The notes: generated by a model not told the origin, from the letters alone. DNA of 64,000 nucleotides from Bryum argenteum (GCA_037043015.1 CM073328.1:13861495-13925494), one strand, 5' to 3'. Positions 21,191-33,433 are shown, counted from the stretch's first letter. Made by a program: numbers and translations.

Positions 21191-23399
21191 TGATTAATTC
21201 ATGAAGGCTTGGGTTTCATAATCTTTATAAAGATGTTTCAAGCAAATAGTGTCCAATTGGAGGAGTCAATTGGAGGAATCAACTTACAGTTTAGAATGAG
21301 GAACAACCCATGTAAAACACCAATGGCCAGCTAAGTTTCCCAAGTAGACCTAAAATCTAAGGCAAATAGCTCTACACAAGTATGAGCAAATAAAAGGCGG
21401 ATGCCTCTACATGAAGGCCGCAGCTTCTTAATACTTACGAAGGTGTTTCGGTAGCGTGTTCGAAATAAAAAAGCCTTGCCATTAGGCCTCGCCTCTACCA
21501 TATATTACATCTTGTGGAGTTTGATTGTACTTCCGTCAAGTAGCCATGGGCCCGCACGGCGGCCACATTAGTAGGAGGAAGGATAAAATAAGTTGGAATG
21601 GATAAATATAACAAATATTTTTAAAAAAGTCATTCTTTCTCAAACAAAATGTGTCATGTTATTACTTAATGTTGTGTTTCCTTATTTGCATTTATTGCCA
21701 ATGTTTGTTTACACTTTGTGTCAAGGTGACAACCAGTTTTATTGCAGTATTATTTGGTAATATGATGTGCAACCCCTACATGCCCCTTATGTCAAAATTT
21801 GACATTTTGTATTAAAGCTCCAATTGACTTTAAGGTAGCAACTCATTGTTACTTTAGCAACTCACATGCCAAACTTTGAAGGTACCTAAGTGAAGAGTTG
21901 ATGTATATTTGAAGACAAATTTTCACCTTGACTTCTATCCTTGGTCACAAAAGAATACAAAGTGCTATTTAACCAAAAACCAATTTCCTAAAAGTGATGA
22001 ATTATTTGAATGAAGAATCATCTATTTGTTGAATTGAGTGTGTCATATGTTATGTATAGTTGCTTCATGTCAACCTTCACATTTATAAGAAAATGATTAA
22101 AAATGGACTTCAATCCTCCACTCTATCGATCAGCTCCAAACTAAGGGATTAAATGTGACGTTAAAAGGGTTTCTATGTTATGACAGTTGAGTAAAAATAC
22201 GCACGATCATATGAATATGGATACAATCTTTAGCACGCTTTAAGATGAAACGTCTTAAATGTACATCTCATCTAAATTGTGTTTAACAAATCGATAGGGA
22301 TTTTGTCTGAGAAGACAACATTGATTGAGCTTATCATGTGGAATTTTGTCAGGCTCTTCCCAAAAAAAAGAGAAATATTTGAGACTCTTGTGGGACGTTA
22401 ACATCCATTGACAACATGAGAGCAGGCCTACATGAGGTTTTGTTTGCCCTACTAGCCAGACGCAGTAGAACCATCCATTCCTATCATCGGTGTAGAAGGC
22501 ATGGTTCACCAATTTATGCTCCCCAAGTTTTCGTTTCCTCTCTTCAATTCTGCTATATTTGGTTTCTGTCGTCTTCTAGATTTCAAACAAGAGGGCAGTG
22601 AACCAACTTTCAAACATGTAACATCATATTGTGTATGAGAACTTTCACCACCTTATGTTAATACATTAATTGGTTACATAAAAGAAAAGAGAAACTTCCA
22701 CCACCTTATGAACATGATTGAGTATGTTTCAACTTTCAAGTCATCCACCAATTGAGCTATGAAAACAATTGCAAGCTCACATATATAATTTCAATTTCTC
22801 TCAACTGCTATGGTTACATGAATACAACAAATAAGATTTCAAAATTCCATCGCACAATTGAATTTCCTTCTAGTTTACCTATGATTGTGCCGCGGTGAAG
22901 AATTGCTAAAATTCTAATTAATTAGAATGGTGAACAAGAAGCTCGTCATCAGTAAAAACACCCTTCATCTTTGCGAAGGATTTGTGAAATCGTCAATGCA
23001 TATGCGAGCATTGCAGATTTAAACAGATTTAAAGAATATTTAAATGACGGATTTAAGGAATATTCCTTACAATGTTGATCAACTTTGAGGTGCCAACGAG
23101 TGATAGTCCTAACCATGGAAAGTGCAAGCGTCTAGTTTGCCACTTTACGTCGAAAAGCTCTACATCTACAGAAAGCAAAGCCAATGATCAACTTGCAATG
23201 ATACCGATTGCCATTATTTTGATTATTTACAGTTTCAATGGTGTGACTGACAAATTGATACTATGCATTGGTTCGTTAGAGCATTTCCAACATACTAGTG
23301 AAAGGGACAAGATTAGCTACATTTCACCCTTTCGTAACAAACTAATTATCTTACCATTACAATTTTACTAATTGAATTTGTAGGAGGCAGAATTTGAGT

Positions 23400-25130
23400 G
23401 AAGTTCGAGGGGAGTTGTGTTCGCATTTGAACATTTCGATGAGATTCGATGGTCGTTGTGAGTGATTTGGAGTTAATCAAGATGTGTGTTTTGGAATGCA
23501 AGCATATCTGTGTTTTTGTATTATTTGGTGTGCAAGTGGATTGATGTAACCAAGAGTGTTGATGGTGTTTGTGTGTGTAGGTGTGTAAGAAGCGGGAATT
23601 TGTGTGTGTATGTATTGTGAGTGCGGTGATGTGCAAAAGTTGGTGCAGTGTTTTTGTGCAAGGAGGAGGAGTAGAGAGCTGTACAGTGCGGTTGTGTTAG
23701 TCTCACATGCTGGTGAAGCAAGCCATGGTGTTGTTGAAGCTGGGACGAGCTGCTGAGCTTGAGTGCTCCAGTCCATGGTTTTGAAACTGAATGTCGCGCA
23801 CCTCTCCTTGAGGAGTGCCCGCAACACCAAGGGCCCAAGGGGGACACCGGAGTGACGCCCGGGCCTTGGGGTGCCAAGGTGAAGGGAACCTAAGTGGGCC
23901 TAGTGTGGGAGAGGACCCCGGGCGTTGGAGACGCCTCTCACCCACGGAGACTAGGAGCCACGAGGGAATGGACATGAGATTATGGGAGCTCATGTTGCCA
24001 CGATTCCGGGATGCTAAGGAGCACCTCATTTGGAGGTGTGAGCTAAAAGTTATGGGAGTTGGAAGATTGTGGGACTAAAGGGAGTGCTGTCCAGGGACAG
24101 TGCTGGACTGGGAAGCTGGCCCGGGACTCCCGAATCTTCAGAGGGGCATAACTCCCTCAATACTTGTCGGAATGAGGCAAGTAAGGTGTCTATCGGCATC
24201 TACTTGACGAGTAGATGTCGATAGAGTGGTCGCTCGTCGCGTTTGGATGCGGGACGAGGTAGATAGATGAGCCCTGGAAGGTTCGGGAAGTCTCCCGGGG
24301 CCTTCCAGCGGCTAAGGCATTGGGAGATTGGGTGGTCTTCCAAACTTTAGAGGTGTGAGGGTCCAGCCCTTCACCTAGGACCAGGGGGCTGCCGAATCCC
24401 ACAGAGTATACTATGGGGAGGGCTGGTCTCCCTCCCCACTCCCATGGTGCCTTGGTGGTGACCAAGGTGGGAGTCCCGAGTGGTGTGGCTAGTGTTGGGG
24501 CCTCACCATGGGGACTCCCAAGCCAAGGTGAGTCCCAATGGGTGGAGCTAGTGTTGGGGCTCCACCATGGGGACTCAAAGTGCAAAATGAGGCACGGTGG
24601 GTGGAGCTAGTGTTGGGGCTTCACCACGGTGGCTCATAAGGACAAGGTGAGTCCCGTGGGGAGCTAGTGTTGGGGCTTCACCACGGAGACTCATATAGGC
24701 AAAATGAGGACCATGAGTGCTACCGATGTGGGGTGGTGTCTCACCGCCGGCGTTGTGATTACTTGGTGGCCTTGGGGTCACCATGGTGGTCATGGGCGGT
24801 GGTGAGGAGACACCACCAAGTGCGGTTAGGCCGCGTGGTATGGGAGTGCCACCAAGTTGGGCCTTGGACATAAGTGGAAGTCCGCACCTAACCATTGGCT
24901 ACCTACGAAGGGGTTGAGTCCCGGTTGCATGAGTAGGAGGGATTGATAACCAAGCGGTGAGCTTGGTGGTTGGTATGGGGAGCTAACTTTGTGCATGTGG
25001 GGGATGTGCAGAGTTAGCGCTCGTGACACTTGCTAGAGTTGGGAAAGAGTTGGTGTAAGCTAAGGTGAGCTAGCAAGGGTTGCGACACTGAACATGTGCG
25101 AGACGTAATCAACTTGATGTTCGAGAATGC
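23400..25130. repeat. GC-rich repeat region with a 60-bp-class tandem block
   Basis: Base composition rises sharply compared with both flanks. At 24487-24710 about four diverged units of roughly 60 bp begin with GGAGCTAGTGTTGGGGC and contain CACCA(T/C)GG. Overlapping open frames on both strands reflect the low stop content of GC-rich DNA. No protein family is recognised. It may be part of a mobile element, but I found no ends. Confidence 0.5.
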
Positions 25131-25229
25131 TAAAGAGTTGGAAGTCGTAACGGTCGATGCTGCAAACTCATCAGCCACCACAACTGCAGCGAGAAGCGCC
25201 AACACGAGAACAATACTCTGAAGCGCCAT
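25014..25229 (-). CDS. Orphan first exon with a signal peptide
   Basis: An ATG at 25229 opens MALQSIVLVLALLAAVVV followed by ADEFAAS, a textbook secretory signal peptide with a cleavage site near VVA-DEF. The following residues (TVTTSNSLAFSN...) are ordinary and then run into the GC-rich repeat. No second exon is seen downstream to 23.4 kb. The upstream sequence looks like a normal CT-rich leader. It is probably the remnant of a secreted-protein gene cut off by the repeat, or a gene whose next exon lies far away. The product is unknown. Confidence 0.4.
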   Translation of the reverse strand: MALQSIVLVLALLAAVVVADEFAASTVTTSNSLAFSNIKLITSRTCSVSQPLLAHLSLHQLFPNSSKCHER

Positions 25230-25439
25230 TGATACTGATCCTTTCGACCGACTGCTCGTTTTGAAACCTGCTCGTGTCTGTTCCAACAAAGTTTGAGTGT
25301 GTATGGAATGTAGGTGCAGCGGCTCTATCAAGATGGAAGGTTGCAGAGTTGCAGAAGCTCGTGTAGGCTGGAAACGGTGATTCGGTGACCCGTTTTGTGA
25401 ACATCGATATGGCACTGACTGTTAGGCTCTTCCAAGATC

Positions 25440-25560
25440 AAAATCTGGAGTCTTGCATTTGTGCCCCGGCAGAGCATCTTTATGCTCACTGCGAATCTCG
25501 TTGACGAACTCCTTGATGAGTGAGAGCATGTTGAGAATCATAACTCCAACCTACTTAGAG
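25440..25560 (-). pseudogene. Possible terminal coding exon, unknown
   Basis: A minus-strand frame reads MLSLIKEFVNEIRSEHKDAL and then PGHKCKTPDFDLGRA and a stop, with normal-looking composition. It lies just upstream of the orphan signal-peptide exon and on the same strand, so it would belong to a different gene. No family is recognised. Confidence 0.2.
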
Positions 25561-25579
25561 GCTGGTGTGAATAAAGTGT

Positions 25580-25800
25580 TCATTCAACCTATTCTTCAAT
25601 GTATGCCCCGAGGCCATCACACCAACTCACATGGTGAATATTATGTTAATTCGTACCTACCCATTAGTGATTTAGAAATACCCCACATGGGATCCCCCCA
25701 AAGAGCTTTGAGGTACCACACAAAGAGATCCAAGAACCCCTCGCCATAGTTAGGTGAATGAAGGTGGTGACGTTTAATATTAACCCTTGAAGGAGAAGCT
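25580..25800 (-). repeat. Dispersed repeat related to the SINE body at 62.9 kb
   Basis: On the minus strand this shares CACC(T/C)AACTAT, CTTGGA(T/C)CT and GGTACCTCAAAGC(T/C)CTTTGGG with 62780-63000. The tRNA-like head of that copy is not evident here. It is probably a diverged or 5'-truncated member of the same family. Confidence 0.5.
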
Positions 25801-25809
25801 CTATAATAT

Positions 25810-27270
25810 TGTACAGGCAGGCCTCATGTGAAATTTGTGAACATTTAATAGATATTAGAAATTAACAATAAAAATGATTTAGGGAAATCCAACCCTAGGA
25901 TCTTGTGTATAACTATCCAATTCGTCTACGCACCAGTTTCTAATATATTTGACTATAGGAATCTTGGGCTCTATTTAGTCAAAGTTTTAGTTTTGCAAAA
26001 ACAACATTTTTGTTTAAAAGTAAATCAAACACAATGTGATTGATTGCAACTTTAGGGGTTCAGAAAATCATATCCCCAAAACAGTCTACCCTCTATATAT
26101 GCTAACCCTATGGGGTTCGCATTTTTTAACATTTACAAGGTCATAGACAATTAACAATCATAAACAACAAATATTGAACAATATTCAAGATTTAATATTC
26201 ATAAAATATCAACAATTCTGGGAACATAATTTTAATGTTATAAAGTGTATGCATTCAACAGTTCAAACTCATAGAGTGGGATTCAATACCATGCAAATTT
26301 CACATTGTACGAATGTTAACTTTTATTCATTCATATTGTGAATGCACAGTTATGTATATCACTTCTCAACATTCATTGCAAAGACAGGAGTGTCATTCTG
26401 TTTACAGTTGCCACGTTTTTAGTCGTAACAATTTTAGGAAGGACAGGAAGTAAGCCAACAGCTTTTTGTACCATGGAACATCATGTTCTCATACCCACTT
26501 TCGTTCAGATTTCTTTTCATTCAGATCACCACACAATTGCTACCATTCGCAGTCTACAAATGCTCAAACTTGATCTACTCTGAAGCTCAAGTACACAATG
26601 TAGACTCAAGCTCGGGTTAAGATCGTTGACGATGACGACTTGCATGTGTTTGTACATATCCTTGCAACTGAGTTCCACATACAATAACTTATCTTTGGAA
26701 GTTCGAAAACAAAAATGAGGTCAACAAACCCATTGAATGAGCTAATCACCTAAGACCGATTGGCAAAAATCAACATTAATGATTACTACCCGCCGGATCA
26801 CGAGAATAGTGCTGAAACATAAGAAGGATCAACTATAACATAGTCGATGATATCTCAAAAGCATCAGCTGGTATTCCTTCCATAGAAAAACAAGGTGAGA
26901 AACTCCAGAAAACAAAAAGATCGTAATCACCCATCAATTGAATAGAGAACAAGATTGAGAAAGAGGAAGAGATGTTGGAAATCATTTAAAAAATGGTCGT
27001 TCTTGACAAAAGAAGGTAACGACAGCTTCGCACCCACTACGATCATCGATATTACTGCGCTACTCAATTGGACACTACAAAGATCTTGCTGATATCCAAT
27101 CGAACCTTGTGAAATCCGAAACCTCCTGCATTCCCATCAACACATATCAGAAAAGGTCATTTCAAACGAGAAATCACTTTAACAATCATAAGCTTACATA
27201 TCAACATCTCACATGCTAGGACCTTGAGACAGAATCTCCAACATAGACACAACAATACTGACAATCGAAA
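25810..27270. other. Intergenic, nothing recognised
   Basis: AT-rich sequence without a convincing open frame, RNA gene or repeat. The last bases run into the downstream piece of the eL33 last exon at about 27275-27308. Confidence 0.5.
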
Positions 27271-27904
27271 CTCATCACTTCAAATTCGGTTGGGTACATG
27301 AAAACCCTTGTCGAACCCTGTTCTCCAATATTTTTGATTTTAGCAATTAATTAGGAGTAAAATAGTAAATTTAGCAATTAGGAATAAAGATCGGCCTGCT
27401 TAACCCGATCCGTAGATATTAATTTTGTGTTAGGCCTCCACCGGTTAACCTTAGGGGATTTTAGAGCTTACCGGATAACCGTATTGGTACCCGGCTGATA
27501 CCCTGCGATGACCGGATGGGCCGGTTCCCCTACCGGGTTGATGATCGGGGCTGCCGGTCGACCCGGAGAAAGGGCCGGAAATCTTGCGGGCGCCCGATGG
27601 AACCACCGGCGGCTCAATCATGACCGGGGTAATTCCCGGTGTACTTCTCGAGTGCAGGGTGATGATGTCTCGGAGGGAGAACTCCGGTTTGTTGTTATTG
27701 GAAGCCGCCGCCACCATTCTCAGTCATTCCAGTCCGCGCATTTTGAGAGATCGAGCATTGTTGCGGGCTCAGCAATCCGCGAGAGTGGGAAAAGCAGACT
27801 TTTGTGAGGTTAGGGTTTCGGGGAGTAGGGTTTCTACCGGGGCCATTCCGGAAAAGTAGAGAGGGAGTACTTCCGGACATCTGCAGGAGAGTGAGCCCGG
27901 AGCG

Positions 27905-28743
27905 ATGACGAAGAAGAAGGAGATAATCCCGTGGCGACCCGGGATGCCGATTCCCCTCAAGTCGGTGAAGCCGCAGGTGCCCAAGCTTCCGCAGCACGAG
28001 GCGGAGTTGAGGGAGGACCTCCTCCGGATGGGGTGCGCCGGGCTTTACGACGCCCCGTGGGACTTGGCGGATCAACTCATTATTGAGGAGACCGTCACCC
28101 ACCGCTTCCCCGAGTTGTACGTGACGCATCCGCTGAGGGGGAAGACGGATAATTGGGGAGCTCGCCATTGGAGGGCGACTTACAAGTTTCTGGAGTCCCC
28201 AATCGGCTACATCAAGAAGAAGGGTGACGACGGGCTGAGGAACCGGTTCAGCAGGGGGCCGACGGAGAAGACGGGTTCAAACCGGAAGATTGCAGGAACC
28301 CCCGGGAGATGCGCCTCCTCCGGTTTCTCCTCCCCATACTGAGTCCAGATAAACCTACCACCTGCACCGTCAAGCTGATGAAGGCAATCATGGCGAGCTA
28401 CGATGGGAAGATGCAGGTCGGGTGGCATCACATCATCCACGAGGTGGTGCAGCGGGAAGTAGTGAAGATCGGCAACCAGAAGGGTTGCCCCCTGGCCCCC
28501 TACCTCTTCCACATTTATCAGCGGCATAGCATCCTCACCGACCGGGAGATCTTCTACTGGCACGAGAAGCATGATCTCCCATCCGGGGATCCCCAGGGGC
28601 CGTCCTCATCCGAGTCAGAGGGTGAGGTGGAAGGAGTCCGGGCTACTGACCTGGAGGGGTCACCGGAGCCAGCCCCCAGGCAGACCAGGACAGTGGGACC
28701 CAGCCAGGCCGGACCCAGCACTGCACCCCGGGTGGCTGCATAG
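27905..28743 (+). other. Gag-like or transposon-protein N-terminal region of the element
   Basis: The first coding part of the 4.5-kb element. Motifs such as LREDLLRMGCAGLYDAPWDL, and later LLPILSPDKPTTCTVKLMKA, resemble from memory a family of proteins abundant in Marchantia and tied to transposable elements. The function of the family is not known to me; a structural (gag-like) role is a guess. Treated as a fossil. Confidence 0.5.
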
Positions 28744-28769
28744 GGAAGAGAAGTCAACCCGGTAAATGC

Positions 28770-30590
28770 TGTCCAGACGCGCAGTACAGTGCCCTCCCTG
28801 TTCATGCCAAGCACAGAGAAGGAGGAGGAGGAAGAAGAGGAGTGCACCCCCCTCATCCGGAGAACGAGAGCCCAGCAGAGGAGGGCCGAGGAAGTGGCCG
28901 AGGCGGGTGGGGATCAGTCCTCAGAGGAGGATGATCAGGACGAAGAAGACAAAGAGGAGGACACCCCACCTCGACGGGCAAGGCCATCCCGAGGGGTGAG
29001 GAGGAAGGACACGACGGGTTTTGGGAGGAGACGTTCTCTTGTCCGACCCCCTCCCCTGGTAGCATAGGGAGCCTCCAACCCATGAGCTGCACGAGTGGCC
29101 GCAACCGGGCAGAATGCGGGGGTGCCCCCACTTGGAGAGAGACCCCCAGGAGGAAGGCTACGGTCCAACCTGAAGCGCAAGGGCAAGAAGAGGAGGAGGT
29201 CGGCCAATCCGGTGGTGAACCCAAGGACCATCAAGGAAGATCAGGCCCCAAGTCCGGACCCTACTTCGATGCAGGACCCGACTCCTATCCTGGTAGAAGA
29301 ACCGATCCCGGAGAATCAGCCCAAGGTGAAGAAAAGGCTGCTCATCGTGGAGGAGGAAGACACTCCGGAGAGGACCACACCCCCTCGGCTGGAGTTACCG
29401 GAGCAGAGGAGCGACCCAACCCCTACAACCCCAGCATCAGTGGCGGCTCCAGAGTCGTCCCACAGGGAAGGCATGACACCCGGGACGGGGAACACAACTC
29501 CAGTGCTCCCTCGCCCCTACTACCGGATACCCAGCGAGGATATCCTCCACCCCATCCGGCTGGCCATGGAGGAGGTGGACCGGGAGAATGAACAACTGTT
29601 CACCTCACTGGCGCGACTCGAGAGGGTCTTTCAGACGCCTAACGTGGAGAGGTATCCGGAATTGGCCGAGGAGATGCAGCGAGAGACGGCCAGGTTGAGG
29701 AGGGAAAAGGTAGAGCTGGTACTGAAAGCCCGGCCGAAGGAGAAGACATCCGTAGGAGTCCAGTGCGAATCGGACCCCTCGGACACGGGGGCACATCCGG
29801 AGGTGGAAGCACTCAGGAGGATCGTACAAGAGCAGGAGGCTGCACTCCATAGGAGCAGGAGGCAAGTTGCAGAACATCGACAGGACGGTGCTGCACTCCA
29901 TCCTGAAGGTGTTGCAACCGGATGCGGAGGCCCAAATGAAGGCAACCTTCTACGACGCCCGGATTGGGATTAGCGAGTCTCCCCAATCCCTGGAGTTGCT
30001 CCGGAGGCACTCAACAGGCATTAATCAGTGCCTTAAAGAATTCCGGACGCTCACAGGCAGGTTGTTGGGGGCCTTGCCCCACGTGGAGGTGAGAGGAACG
30101 ACCCTTCCGGAGGAGGAGATGATCGCAACCCCAGGGGTGTCCGCTGATGGACCGACACCGATGGAGATTGAGGAGGTGTCCCTACCTATTCCGGAAGAGC
30201 AGGGAGTCCCGGAGGATGGCAATGTGCCAGAGGAGGAGGAGGCGGATCGAGCTGCAACACCCCCTCCGGGGAGTGAGACCATGGGCTGAGTGGAGATATC
30301 CGGACCTACAGAAGCCGAGGGGATAGGAGAAGGAGAGGTCGGCCCCTCTCAACACTCGGGTGAAAACCCGATTGTCAGCACCGAGGGAGAAGAGACAGGA
30401 CCCACCGGGCAGTCTGAGGTGGTAGTACCCCAACCGGAGGCCCAAGTGGAGGAGGTGGGGGATCAAGGTGGACAGGGACAACAGGAGGAGCCCACGGCCC
30501 CTCAGGAAGAACAGGAGGTCCACCCTGTTCCCCCTTCGTCAAAGCTAAAGGCACTCCGGAACAGATGGAAGAGTCGGAGGACTCAGTAAA
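28770..30590 (+). other. Low-complexity and coiled-coil region of the element
   Basis: The downstream coding part of the 4.5-kb element. It holds Glu- and Lys/Arg-rich tracts, then a heptad-like stretch around 29570-29900 (for example LAMEEVDRENEQLFTSLARL), then a Glu- and Pro-rich tail. Acidic, coiled-coil structural proteins of mobile elements look like this, but no named domain is seen. Treated as a fossil. Confidence 0.45.
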
Positions 30591-32360
30591 ACCTGGGGTT
30601 TTACATCGATACCCGGATCGAGCAAAAGGCCAGATTTCCCCCCGCCAATGGAAGGGCACTCCCAGGAGGAATGCCCCGCCGCTAAGACACCTCGAGCCGT
30701 CCCACGCCGCCGGAGGAAGATAGTAATTAGTGTTAGTTAGGTTAGAGTTAGCTAGGAATAGTAGATGCTCTTTCTGCCACTCACCCCGGGAATCTCAGAT
30801 TCCGGGAATTCCGGATCTGATAGGGTTTCCGGGAAATCCGGGATCCCAAGTACTTATCGAAGGCTCTGCGGAGCACTTCGGGTCTTTTCTGTAATCCACT
30901 TCTGTGAGTAAAGGTTGAAACTTGCATCTGAAAACTCGTGTCCTTGCTTTGTGTGTGTGAGTGATTTTGAGGTGTCGTGTGCAAGTAAGGACTGAAATCC
31001 GGTTGTAGGTACAGGGAGTCTCTTGTTGGTTCGGTAGTTACAATTCTAAATACTCGGAGAGGGGTTGCTAGAGGAGTGACGCAGTCAGTAAAAGGTCCGA
31101 GTGGGAGAGGTCCTAACGTCCTGGAGGTGTTCAGTTGGTTAAAAGGGGGTGTCGCACCAACCGGTTTGGACAGAGGGGTCAGGCTGGTGAGTAAAGCCAC
31201 CCTGCGTACCCACCTCCCGGATGGGATATTCGGTTGAGGGAAGTCCTCGTTTGGGGTCGTGTGCAAACCCGGATACCAACTAACCACCAGTATGCGTCGG
31301 TAGAAGTCTCGCGGGCTGAGTAGTGGGATGCTGCTCACTACAGACCGGATCACAAGTAGTGTCGACCAGGGAGAGAGAGAGAACCGGATAGCTGCTGGTG
31401 TGACCTACCGTTCGGGAAAAAGAACTGAACAGTAGCAGCAGTTGTAAGGGAGGAACTCCGAAGAGAGAAAGAGAGAGAGAGATACGCGAATAGGTGAAAC
31501 TCCAGTCACCCTAATCAACCGGAGGAGAGTGCCCCTTCCGCACTCTTTTAAACTAACAGGAAGAACCCCTCCGAGGATTTACGGAGGTGAAACTAAATCA
31601 CCACTTACTAACAAGCCTTATCCGGTTAGTAGGATAACCACTTCAAAAGAGGGAGACCGGATCAGAAGGAACCGGATCAGTAAACCGGGTTGTAATAGGT
31701 CGTTGTAGCGTAGAATCGGTAGCCCAACCGGATCATACATTGTTTTCACACTTCACAGAATCTCCGTGGAACTTTACCCGGAAGGTGGACCATTTTGCTA
31801 GGTTTTTAGAGGTAAATTGGGTCATTTTTGGTCCCATCGGTTTGGTAACTCACGACAACCCTAACGCGGGCACCCTGAAAAGCACACCAACAAAAGAGTC
31901 GTAGAATCAGAAACATAATGCACTCAACATCATGACAGTGCCATAAAACCAGCGAACAAACCTACAACGAAGAAGACTTGAAATAAGAGAGGAAGACACA
32001 CTTCGCAAAAGTGAAAGAGTGTTGATCGAAGGGAAAGAATATGCCTTCCAATCGAAACCTAATGGACCACTAAACTCAAGATGAACCAGGAAAGGCGATG
32101 TCATTCATTGTTTGAGAAAGGCTAGAACTCAAGGGTGAGGTACACACCAGAGACGAAGGAGGAAGGTTGCTCCTGAATCTGGCGCGGACAACTCCGCTGC
32201 TACCGTGAGGGCGGGCGACCTTGCCCCAAACGCACGGGAACTGGGATCCATTCTTCTTGGTCTTGGCCTTGTAAACGTAAGCCAGCCTCTTGCCGAGGTA
32301 CCAGTTCACTTCCTCAGAAGTGTTCACTCCCTCGATTTGGAGGTCACTCCCTCGATTTGG

Positions 32361-32545
32361 AGGAGAGAAGTTAGTTACCATCTGCTTGTTAGTTACCAAA
32401 ATAATTCCCATAGCTTTGCCCAAGGTAACAATCCCCATGACAACAATGCCCAAGTTGGATACCAAGATATTCCCCAAGTTGATCAACAAAAGAATCTTCA
32501 ATTCTTTGCCCAAGCTAATCCTTCAATAGGTACCCAAACAATCCT
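32361..32545. repeat. Imperfect internal repeats next to the eL33 fragment
   Basis: TTGCCCAAG, CCCAAGTTGGATACCAAGATATT and CCCAAGTTGATCAAC-like words recur in this stretch. It adjoins the truncated 5' edge of the eL33 exon and may mark the rearrangement that removed the first exons. There is no gene evidence. Confidence 0.35.
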
Positions 32546-32769
32546 CTAGTAGATTACCAAAATTAACTTCCTTGGTGTTTTTTGTGAGCTTGAAACCTCA
32601 ACACTACAAATTCCTACATCTATGTACTACGGGCGGTGTGAATCAAATTATTTTCCAATTATAATACTTCCAAGTCTAAGATCTTGTGCCTAAGACTATT
32701 TTGATTAGTGTTCCATGACTGTTGGATGTTTACCATCTGAAAATTCGTAATATCCAGAGTTTGTCTCCC

Positions 32770-32920
32770 AAGTTTTTTGGAGCATTGAAAGATTGTTTCA
32801 TAAACTTTTGGAGGCTGCTTATGTAAAAGTGATAAACTTTTTGACTTGGGTCACTTAGGAATTTCAAAGTGATTTAGCATATTTTCAAGAAAATTACAAA
32901 ATAAAAAATATATATTCATT
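32770..32920 (+). repeat. Dispersed repeat family 2, fragment
   Basis: AAACTTTTGGAGGCTGC and AAACTTTTTGACTTGGGTCA match the inverted region 61650-61720 and, more weakly, 47250-47300. It is a short fragment of an AT-rich dispersed repeat. Confidence 0.6.
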
Positions 32921-33277
32921 GGCTCTGTCATCTGACAGAGTCTTTGTCTCTGACGGAGTTGAGGACCGATGTGTATTCTTGAGAATGAAGAGGTTGTATA
33001 TGATGTTTTAACCGTATTCTGTCGATAGTTTCAATATCTGATAGGTCTTGGACTCCTATTATCCCTCCTGTGTCAAGTGCAAATCATATTGCCGTTAGAT
33101 GTTGTATCTTTTGACATTGACTGTTCTTTGTTCTGATATTTGACTTTCTTAATGAATGACTCTTACTATGATATGATTAGAAATTTCAGTCACAGTCTGC
33201 AAGGTGATTTCGAGAAATTTTCGGTTTCTTTCTGATGCATCAATGAGATTCTCGAAGTAGTTGTAATAAGTAGATAG

Positions 33278-33433
33278 AACACGTAATTCGTTATAATGGT
33301 ATTATTCAGTGATTTTGAGAAATGTGGGTTTAGGTGGAGTCGAGCTAAATGTACCCACACACTACATTTGGCTCAACTCAAGCTCAATTTGATAATCTCA
33401 ATTTGATATTCCCATTATAACGAATTACGTGTT
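33278..33433. mobile_element. Hairpin MITE, 156 bp, TSD ATAG
   Basis: The perfect 22-bp inverted ends begin AACACGTAATTCGTTATAAT. ATAG flanks both sides (33274-33277 and 33434-33437). The arms stay partly complementary further in, so the whole element can fold as one hairpin with a loop near 33355-33365. It is non-coding. The superfamily cannot be told from the ends. Confidence 0.85.

Larger units (their letters stand above)
17132..23355. repeat. Segmental duplication, copy B
   Basis: Direct-orientation partner of 1-5580. The block 17949-20400 is nearly identical to 1213-3600. Near its left end it lacks about 200 bases that copy A has. It carries a 12-bp repeat array with a MITE inside (20787-21190) and about 590 bases (about 21440-22030) that A lacks. 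The inverted relative at 48340-49790 has the same 590-base stretch in the same place, so its absence from A is best read as a deletion. No gene is recognised; frame 22255-22512 (minus) matches the A frame at 4518-4880. Confidence 0.9.
27309..31857 (+). mobile_element. 4.5-kb GC-rich mobile element with TG...CA ends, fossil
   Basis: The element begins TGTCGAACCC and ends ACTCACGACA. ACCCT flanks both sides (27304-27308 and 31858-31862) as a 5-bp target duplication. TG...CA ends with 5-bp duplications are usual for LTR retroelements, but I found no matching pair of long terminal repeats, so the class is open. Composition is far richer in CCGG-type words than the host flanks. The coding part spans about 27905-30590: a folded N-terminal domain, an acidic and basic low-complexity middle, a coiled-coil stretch and an acidic tail. 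No reverse transcriptase or integrase is visible. It looks broken in a few places. The identical target duplications suggest a fairly recent insertion. Confidence 0.75.
27275..32360 (-). pseudogene. RPL35A: Ribosomal protein eL33 (RPL35a) gene fragment, interrupted
   Basis: A minus-strand exon (about 32345-32148) encodes [33 protein letters not shown] and [16 protein letters not shown], the hallmark core of the large-subunit protein eL33. A 273-base intron follows. The last exon starts at 31874 with GARVRV and is then interrupted by a 4.5-kb element. Its continuation on the far side (27308 downward) reads VFMYP, the conserved end of eL33, and then diverges. The first exons are missing upstream of 32360, and a 20-base tandem duplication marks that edge. 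FPCVWGK replaces the usual FRCVWGK. The retained intron shows this is not a processed copy. A working copy must exist elsewhere. Confidence 0.8.

Noticed and set aside
23521-24900. Several 80-130-residue frames on both strands
   Set aside because: Overlapping frames in GC-rich repeats with no motif, start context or splice signals.
27309-31857. Pair of long terminal repeats for the 4.5-kb element
   Set aside because: The first and last few hundred bases do not match each other by eye, so only the TG...CA ends and target duplications are claimed.
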